Shown here: positions 5,528-9,791 of the stretch, one piece after another
Numbering within the stretch: position 1 is the stretch's first letter
How the letters are laid out: the number at the start of each line of letters is the position of its first letter
From: Deltaproteobacteria bacterium
Lineage (GTDB): Bacteria; Desulfobacterota; Deferrimicrobia; Deferrimicrobiales; Deferrimicrobiaceae
Assembly: GCA_003513855.1 (NCBI GenBank)
Contig: DOTC01000062.1
Location: 13,102-22,892 of the forward strand
Direction of reading: 5' to 3'
Length of the DNA stretch: 9,791 nucleotides
Position numbers and translations under genes: made by a program
Notes under the pieces: generated by a model
The model's database searches: none
The model's input: the letters and a program-made list of their open reading frames with translations, nothing else
Told to the model about the DNA's origin: nothing

Positions 5528-7421
5528 GGCATGGAGGGGGGGATGGCCGGTCCTGGTCGCCGCCCTTGCGGCGTCGTTTCCGGCACCGTCCCTGGCGGAA
5601 GAGGCGACCCGGCTGGATCCGATCGTCGTCACCGCGACGAGGATCGAGCAGAAGGTCTCCGAGCAGGCGTCCGCGGTGAGCGTCGTCACGCGGGAGGAGA
5701 TCGAGGGAAAAAGCCCCGTCGTGGCGGGGGACGTGCTCCAGGGGATCCCCGGGGTGGACGTGCAGCGAAGCGGCAGCGCGGGGAACCGGGAGAACATCAA
5801 GATCCGGGGCGGCCTCGGGACGCAGACGCTCGTCCTCATCGACGGGTTCCCGGTCAACAGCCCCACCCTGGGGGAGTTCGACGTCTCCTCCCTCCCCGTG
5901 GACGGGTTCGATCGCATCGAGATCGTCCGGGGGACCCAGAGCGCCCTGTACGGATCCAACGCGATGACGGGGGTGGTGAACTTCCTCCCCCGGAAGGGGG
6001 AGATGGGAAGACAGTACGGGGTGGGAGCCTCGGGAGGCAGCCACAATACCTTGACCTGGAAAGGATTCGGCCAGGGGGCGGGGGGGAAAGGAAACCTCTA
6101 CCTGGGTGCGAACGGCTTCGAGAGCGACGGGATCGTCGAGAACGACGACACGTCCCTCGCCTCCTTCCTGGGGTCGGGGGAAGTCGAAACCGGCGGGTGG
6201 GGCAGGCTCCACGCGATCGTGCTTACCACGGACCAGGAGAAAGGGATCCCCGTCGATTTCGGGACACCTCATGACCGGAACCACGAACTGACGCGGCGGG
6301 GATTTCTGGCCGGCGCGCGCTGGGAGATGTTCGCGTCGGAGGCGATCACCGTGACCGCCTCCGGGAGCGTCTTCGACGAATTCTTCCACGACAGGGATCC
6401 GGCCGACCCCGGCGAGGTCTTTCCCTTCGAATACGACGACACGACCAAGACCCGGAAGACGATCCTGGGTCTCCAGGCGCGGTTTGTCGCCGGGCGTCGA
6501 TCCACGACGTTCCTGGGCCTCGAGTACCAGAAGGACCGGGGGACGGACACCCTGTTCTCCAACTTCGGCGACACGGTTCTGGCCTCCTCGACCTACAACC
6601 GCTCGGTCTACCTCCAGGAGGAGCTTAGGGTAGGGGAGGGCACGGGGGTGAGTCTTGGCGCCCGGCTGGACGGAAACTCCGAAGCCGGGACACAGTTCAA
6701 CCCCAAGGTTGCCATCTTTCAGGAGATTCCGGGAACGGGAGCGAGAGTGCGTGCCGCCGCCGGCCGGGGATTCCGCGTCCCCACCCTTTCGGAGAAGTCC
6801 GACCCGTTCATCGGCAACCCCTCCCTTTCCCCCGAGGTGGCCATCTCCTGGGAGGCTGGGGCGGATGCGGTGATCTTTCACGGGAAGGGGAGGATCTCCG
6901 CCACCTGGTTCTACCAGGACTTTCGCGACCTGATCCAGTTCGACGGCACGGTGCCCGGACCCGTCGGCTTCGGGGAGCTGCGCAACGTAGGGAAGGCGTT
7001 CTCGCGGGGGGTGGAGGCGGAGGCGGACGCCGAACTCCTTCCGGAGGTGTCGCTTCTTCTCACCTATACCTACACGGACACGTGGGACGCCGCCAACCAG
7101 CGCCGGATCCTCGGGGTACCGGAACATCGCGGCATGCTCTCGCTCCTGATGCACCCCTCGCCGCGGTGGGAGGGGCGGATCGACTGGCGGGTGGAGAGCG
7201 ACCAGCTCGACGTTCCCCCGAACGGGGGCGACATCCGGCGCCCGGGGTACGCGCGGGTGGACCTGTTCACACGCTATCGCTGGGAGGTCGCGGGGGGCGA
7301 TTTCCGGGAGGTCAGCCTGGTGGGGAAGGTGCAGAACCTGTTCGACAGGACGTACGAGGAACGGAAAGGATTCCCGTCCCCGGGATTCACCTTTCTCCTG
7401 GGGGCCGAGGTCAAGATCTGA
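5517..7421 (+). CDS. btuB: TonB-dependent outer-membrane vitamin B12 receptor BtuB
   Basis: BtuB binds corrinoids at the cell surface and imports them across the outer membrane with TonB-derived energy. The 634-residue protein is close to the known BtuB length. It has a signal peptide (about residues 1-27, cut after SLA), a TonB box DPIVVTAT (34-41), a plug domain with 'GDVLQGIPGVDVQ', 'IKIRGG', 'VLIDGFPVN' and 'ALYGSNAMTGVVNF', then a long beta-barrel with alternating aromatic strands. Near the end 'NLFDRTYEE' and the last strand are typical, though the final residue is isoleucine where outer-membrane barrels usually end in phenylalanine. The ATG at 5517 overlaps btuD by 11 bases and follows GGGAAGG. 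Position in a riboswitch-controlled operon makes B12 the likely ligand; other corrinoids remain possible. Confidence 0.92.
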   Translation: MRREAWRGGWPVLVAALAASFPAPSLAEEATRLDPIVVTATRIEQKVSEQASAVSVVTREEIEGKSPVVAGDVLQGIPGVDVQRSGSAGNRENIKIRGGLGTQTLVLIDGFPVNSPTLGEFDVSSLPVDGFDRIEIVRGTQSALYGSNAMTGVVNFLPRKGEMGRQYGVGASGGSHNTLTWKGFGQGAGGKGNLYLGANGFESDGIVENDDTSLASFLGSGEVETGGWGRLHAIVLTTDQEKGIPVDFGTPHDRNHELTRRGFLAGARWEMFASEAITVTASGSVFDEFFHDRDPADPGEVFPFEYDDTTKTRKTILGLQARFVAGRRSTTFLGLEYQKDRGTDTLFSNFGDTVLASSTYNRSVYLQEELRVGEGTGVSLGARLDGNSEAGTQFNPKVAIFQEIPGTGARVRAAAGRGFRVPTLSEKSDPFIGNPSLSPEVAISWEAGADAVIFHGKGRISATWFYQDFRDLIQFDGTVPGPVGFGELRNVGKAFSRGVEAEADAELLPEVSLLLTYTYTDTWDAANQRRILGVPEHRGMLSLLMHPSPRWEGRIDWRVESDQLDVPPNGGDIRRPGYARVDLFTRYRWEVAGGDFREVSLVGKVQNLFDRTYEERKGFPSPGFTFLLGAEVKI

Positions 7422-7452
7422 CGGAGAGCGGGGAAGGGGAGGAAAGGACGGC

Positions 7453-8208
7453 ATGCCCGCCACGAAGGCGAAAACGGCAGGAAAGGAGGCGCCGCGGATC
7501 CGCTGGCCGGTCTTCTGGTCGGCGACCGCCCATCTCCTGGCGGTCCTCTCCCTGCTCGCGCTGGGGGGAGGCGGAACAGCCGGCCCCCTCCGGGGGGTCG
7601 TGGAGGTCATTCTGGTAAGGGCAGCCGGGGAGGAGGGGGCCGCGGCAAAGAGTCCGGTCCCCCGTCCGTCGATCCGGAAGTCGCGTGACCGGACGGTTCC
7701 CCGCCGGGCAACGCGAAAGGCCGCCTGGGAACCCCCGCCCCCGGTGGCAGGCGCCCCCGACCCGGGAGCGGTCGTTCCGGATGCGCCCGTCGGTCCCGGA
7801 AAAACGGACCCCGCCGGGGAGAGAGCCGGCCCGGCCGGCCGCCTCTTGTCTTCCCCTGGACAGCCCCCGGAGGGGCCCCTCCGGGATTCTTCCGGGCCGG
7901 TGACGGCTGCCCTCGATCCCGGCATGTCGGAGGGAGGATCCCGGGCCGGCCCGGGGAACGCCCTCCTTCGCGAGAGGATCCAGTCCCGGATCATCTATCC
8001 CGAGGAGGCCGTGCGGCGGGGGCAGCAGGGGGAGGTGCTTCTGCGCATCCGCATCGGGACGGGCGGGCTCCCGAGGGAGATCCGCATCGCCCGGAGCAGC
8101 GGAGCGAGGCTGCTCGACGAGGCCGCGCGCAGGGGAGTGGTCCGCGCCGCTCCGCTTCCGTCCGACCCCGGCTGGGTGGAGGTACCGGTCCTGTTCCGGC
8201 TGCGGTAG
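7453..8208 (+). CDS. tonB: TonB-like energy transducer of the B12 uptake operon
   Basis: TonB proteins link the inner-membrane proton-driven ExbB/ExbD motor to receptors such as BtuB. This 251-residue protein has the standard plan: a short basic N-terminus, one membrane helix (about 19-39), a Pro/Arg/Ala/Gly-rich periplasmic spacer (about 50-170) and a C-terminal TonB domain starting at 'IIYPEEAVRRGQQGEV' (Y182) and ending 'VEVPVLFRLR'. In the helix, S23, H27 and L34 match the spacing of the S-H-L-S motif that contacts ExbB/ExbD (S16, H20, L27, S31 in E. coli); the last position is glycine here. The start has a strong GGAGGAAAGG just upstream, 31 bases after the btuB stop. Being last in a riboswitch operon suggests it serves BtuB specifically. 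No exbB or exbD is in the window. Confidence 0.88.
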   Translation: MPATKAKTAGKEAPRIRWPVFWSATAHLLAVLSLLALGGGGTAGPLRGVVEVILVRAAGEEGAAAKSPVPRPSIRKSRDRTVPRRATRKAAWEPPPPVAGAPDPGAVVPDAPVGPGKTDPAGERAGPAGRLLSSPGQPPEGPLRDSSGPVTAALDPGMSEGGSRAGPGNALLRERIQSRIIYPEEAVRRGQQGEVLLRIRIGTGGLPREIRIARSSGARLLDEAARRGVVRAAPLPSDPGWVEVPVLFRLR

Positions 8209-8227
8209 GCCCCCCCCGGCGCTCTTC

Positions 8228-8255
8228 TTTACTCCTCCGTGGAACAAAATATAAT
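8228..8255 (+). promoter_or_regulatory. Sigma70 promoter of dksA
   Basis: A perfect -10 box TATAAT (8250-8255) stands 16 bases after TTTACT (8228-8233, four of six -35 matches) in a short AT-rich patch that contrasts with the GC-rich surroundings. Transcription should start near 8262, giving a leader of about 31 bases before the ATG at 8293. It allows dksA to be expressed independently of the B12 operon. Confidence 0.7.
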
Positions 8256-8292
8256 CTATACTGATTTCGTGGCCTCTCTGGGAGGGCGAGGA

Positions 8293-8649
8293 ATGGACCG
8301 CACCATCCTGGAAAAATGCAGGGATGAGCTCCAGCGACAGATGGACGATCTGCTGGCGGGAGCGGGGAGAACGGTCTCCGACATGACCACGGTCCCGGAG
8401 GAGAACTTCCCGGACCCCACCGACAGGGCTCTCCTGGAATCGAACCGCAACTTCACCCTCCGCCTCCGCGACAGGGAACGGAAGCTCCTTTCCAAGATCA
8501 AGGAGGCCATGAAACGGATCGATGACGGCACGTTCGGCGTCTGCGAGGGGTGCGGCGGGGAGATCAGCGAGAAGCGGCTGGTCGCGAGGCCGGTAACCGC
8601 CTTGTGCATCGATTGCAAGACGGTCGCAGAGGAAGAGGAAGGCAGATAA
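8293..8649 (+). CDS. dksA: RNA polymerase-binding transcription factor DksA (short form)
   Basis: DksA enters the secondary channel of RNA polymerase and, with ppGpp, resets transcription of rRNA and amino-acid genes. From the ATG at 8293 the protein has 118 residues against 151 in E. coli; the missing part is N-terminal. The coiled-coil tip motif is kept: DPTDRA (41-46), with D41, D44 and A46 matching E. coli D71, D74 and A76. So is the four-cysteine zinc finger C84-x2-C87 and C105-x2-C108, followed by IDCKTVAEE. The frame opens at a GTG (8239), but that codon lies upstream of the predicted transcription start, whereas ATG 8293 has GGAGGG and GAGG ahead of it. The intact acidic tip favours DksA over a TraR-type relative. 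Confidence 0.92.
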   Translation: MDRTILEKCRDELQRQMDDLLAGAGRTVSDMTTVPEENFPDPTDRALLESNRNFTLRLRDRERKLLSKIKEAMKRIDDGTFGVCEGCGGEISEKRLVARPVTALCIDCKTVAEEEEGR

Positions 8650-8660
8650 GGGGCCTTTGC

Positions 8661-8677
8661 CCGCCGGTCCGCGGCGG
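8661..8677 (+). terminator. Weak hairpin after dksA
   Basis: CCGCCG (8661-8666) and CGGCGG (8672-8677) form a 6-bp stem with a GTCCG loop, 11 bases past the dksA stop. No T-run follows, only a pyrimidine-rich stretch, so it may be a poor terminator or chance structure in GC-rich DNA. The 78-base gap otherwise holds only the GGAGGA ribosome-binding site of the next gene (8719-8724). Confidence 0.25.
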
Positions 8678-8727
8678 CGCGTTCGTCCCTCTCTTCACGT
8701 TCCTTCCACGCCATTACCGGAGGACAC

Positions 8728-9723
8728 ATGACGGAACTTCGCAAAGACCCCATCGTGGGCCGATGGGTCATCATCTCCAGGGAGCGGGGACGCCGTCCCC
8801 AGGAATTTCCCCATGAAAGGGAGGTCCGGCAGGAGGGGTTCTGCCCCCTGTGTCCGGGGAGCGAGCGGTTGACCCCCCCCGAGATCCTCGTCTATCCGAA
8901 GGGAAATCCGCCCGGCGGCGGGACATGGACCCTCCGCGTGGTCCCCAACAAGTTCCCGGCACTCCGGATCGAGGGGGACCTCGGGAAGGCGGGAGAGGGG
9001 ATCTACGACAAGATGAACGGGATCGGGGCGCACGAGGTCGTCGTCGAGACGGAGCGGCACGACCTCGATCTGTTCGACCTGCCGGAGGAGAGGGTCGCCG
9101 ACGTCTTCCGGGCGTACCGGGAGCGCACCATCGACCTGAAGAACGACGAGCGGTTCAAATCCGTCCTCATCTTCAAGAACCACGGGTCGGCCGCCGGCGC
9201 GTCCCTCGCGCACAGCCACTCCCAGCTGATCGCGCTCCCCATCATCCCGAAGCGCGTGATGGAGGAGATGACCGGATGCCGGGACTACATGCGGTTCCGC
9301 GACCGGTGCCTGTTCTGCGACATCATCGTCCAGGAGGCGGACGTGAAGGATCGAATCGTCGAGGAGAGCGGGGAATTCCTTGCCTATTCCCCGTACGCTC
9401 CCCGGTTCCCCTTCGAGACGTGGATCGTCCCCAAGCGCCACCAGTGCGCATACGAGATGATCGAGGAGGACCAGATCCGGTCGCTCGGGGCCATGTTCCG
9501 GCGCACGCTCCGAAAGCTCAACCTGGCCCTGGAGAACCCCCCTTTCAACTACATCGTCCACAGCGCCCCCTTCCGGTCCGGGAGCGCCGACTTCTACCAC
9601 TGGCACATCGAGATCATGCCCAAGCTCACGAAAGTCGCCGGCTTCGAATGGGGGTCCGGGTTCTACATCAACCCGACGCCCCCCGAGGAGTCGGCCAAGT
9701 TCCTTCGCGAGTTGCCCGGGTAA
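8728..9723 (+). CDS. galT: GalT-family nucleotidyltransferase (galactose-1-phosphate uridylyltransferase or ADP-glucose phosphorylase-like)
   Basis: This 331-residue histidine-triad-superfamily enzyme moves a nucleoside monophosphate between sugar phosphates through a histidine intermediate. Zinc-site residues of GalT can be matched: C39 and C42 (in CPLCPG), H111 (in ETERHD) and H162. The active-site block GASLAHSHSQLIALP gives H164 as the likely nucleophile and Q166 as its partner. A second pair C194/C197 (in CLFCD) and H291-W-H293 near the end fit a second metal site or fold closure. Classical GalT has HPHGQ here; HSHSQ is also the form found in plant ADP-glucose phosphorylase and in many bacterial 'GalT' entries. 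The start has GGAGGA at ideal spacing. glgA follows 18 bases later, so an ADP-glucose or glycogen-linked role is plausible, but the true substrate is not settled by sequence. Confidence 0.85.
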   Translation: MTELRKDPIVGRWVIISRERGRRPQEFPHEREVRQEGFCPLCPGSERLTPPEILVYPKGNPPGGGTWTLRVVPNKFPALRIEGDLGKAGEGIYDKMNGIGAHEVVVETERHDLDLFDLPEERVADVFRAYRERTIDLKNDERFKSVLIFKNHGSAAGASLAHSHSQLIALPIIPKRVMEEMTGCRDYMRFRDRCLFCDIIVQEADVKDRIVEESGEFLAYSPYAPRFPFETWIVPKRHQCAYEMIEEDQIRSLGAMFRRTLRKLNLALENPPFNYIVHSAPFRSGSADFYHWHIEIMPKLTKVAGFEWGSGFYINPTPPEESAKFLRELPG

Positions 9724-9741
9724 GGGAGAGGCCGCCGCCGC

Positions 9742-9791
9742 ATGAGAGTCCTCATCGTTTCCTCCGAGATCGTCCCGTTCGCCAAGACGGG
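9742..9791 (+). CDS. glgA: Glycogen synthase GlgA, first 16 codons (3' end outside window)
   Basis: The last 50 bases encode MRVLIVSSEIVPFAKTG, the characteristic N-terminus of ADP-glucose-dependent starch/glycogen synthase; the final KTG begins the KTGG motif that binds ADP-glucose. GGGAGAGG lies about 11 bases ahead of the ATG as ribosome-binding site. The gene starts 18 bases after the GalT-like gene and is probably co-transcribed with it. Only the beginning is visible, but the match is distinctive. Confidence 0.82.
   Translation, partial: MRVLIVSSEIVPFAKT

Noticed and set aside
5460..7994. 844-codon open frame on the minus strand opposite btuB and tonB
   Set aside because: It covers two well-identified plus-strand genes, has low-complexity composition and no motif. 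Long antisense frames are common at this GC content.
8209..8227. Terminator between tonB and dksA
   Set aside because: The stretch is a C-run followed by mixed sequence with no inverted repeat, so read-through from the B12 operon into dksA cannot be excluded.

Overview
This is a GC-rich chromosomal window with tightly packed bacterial genes. Standard KNRFG-type RadA, RlmE, DksA and a TonB/BtuB system point to a Gram-negative bacterium with an outer membrane. The style (high GC, RlmE and DksA sequence flavour, a GalT-like gene next to glgA) would fit a deltaproteobacterial (Desulfobacterota-like) lineage. That placement is inference, and no rRNA or lineage marker is present.

Layout: (i) 1-621 is the C-terminal part of radA, cut by the window edge. 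It converges on rlmE (656-1249, minus strand) across a hairpin that could end both transcripts. (ii) A short divergent interval (1250-1318) leads into a long-chain polyprenyl diphosphate synthase (1319-2308), followed by a terminator-like hairpin. (iii) 2309-2730 has no gene but is full of signals: a terminator, a sigma70-like promoter, a well-formed cobalamin riboswitch with its L5/L13 kissing-loop partner, and an expression platform in which C-rich runs can cover the ribosome-binding site. (iv) 2731-8208 is a five-gene vitamin B12 uptake operon, btuF-btuC-btuD-btuB-tonB. The first four genes overlap by 4, 4 and 11 bases at their junctions and the last follows after 31 bases. (v) 8293-8649 is a compact dksA with its own near-consensus promoter. 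(vi) 8728-9723 is a GalT-family nucleotidyltransferase, followed 18 bases later by the first 50 bases of glgA (glycogen synthase).

The operon reads as a complete envelope-spanning B12 import route under one switch. BtuB takes the corrinoid through the outer membrane, the TonB-like protein supplies the energy, BtuF binds it in the periplasm, and BtuC with BtuD moves it across the inner membrane. When cobalamin is plentiful the riboswitch should shut the set down. No exbB or exbD lies here, so the TonB must use a motor encoded elsewhere. The remaining genes are housekeeping (DNA repair, rRNA methylation, isoprenoid side chains, stringent response, glycogen/nucleotide-sugar metabolism). I see no mobile elements, CRISPR arrays, tRNAs or rRNAs. 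The most unusual points are the riboswitch-controlled dedicated tonB, the riboswitch's start region, and the HSHSQ active site of the GalT-like protein beside glgA.
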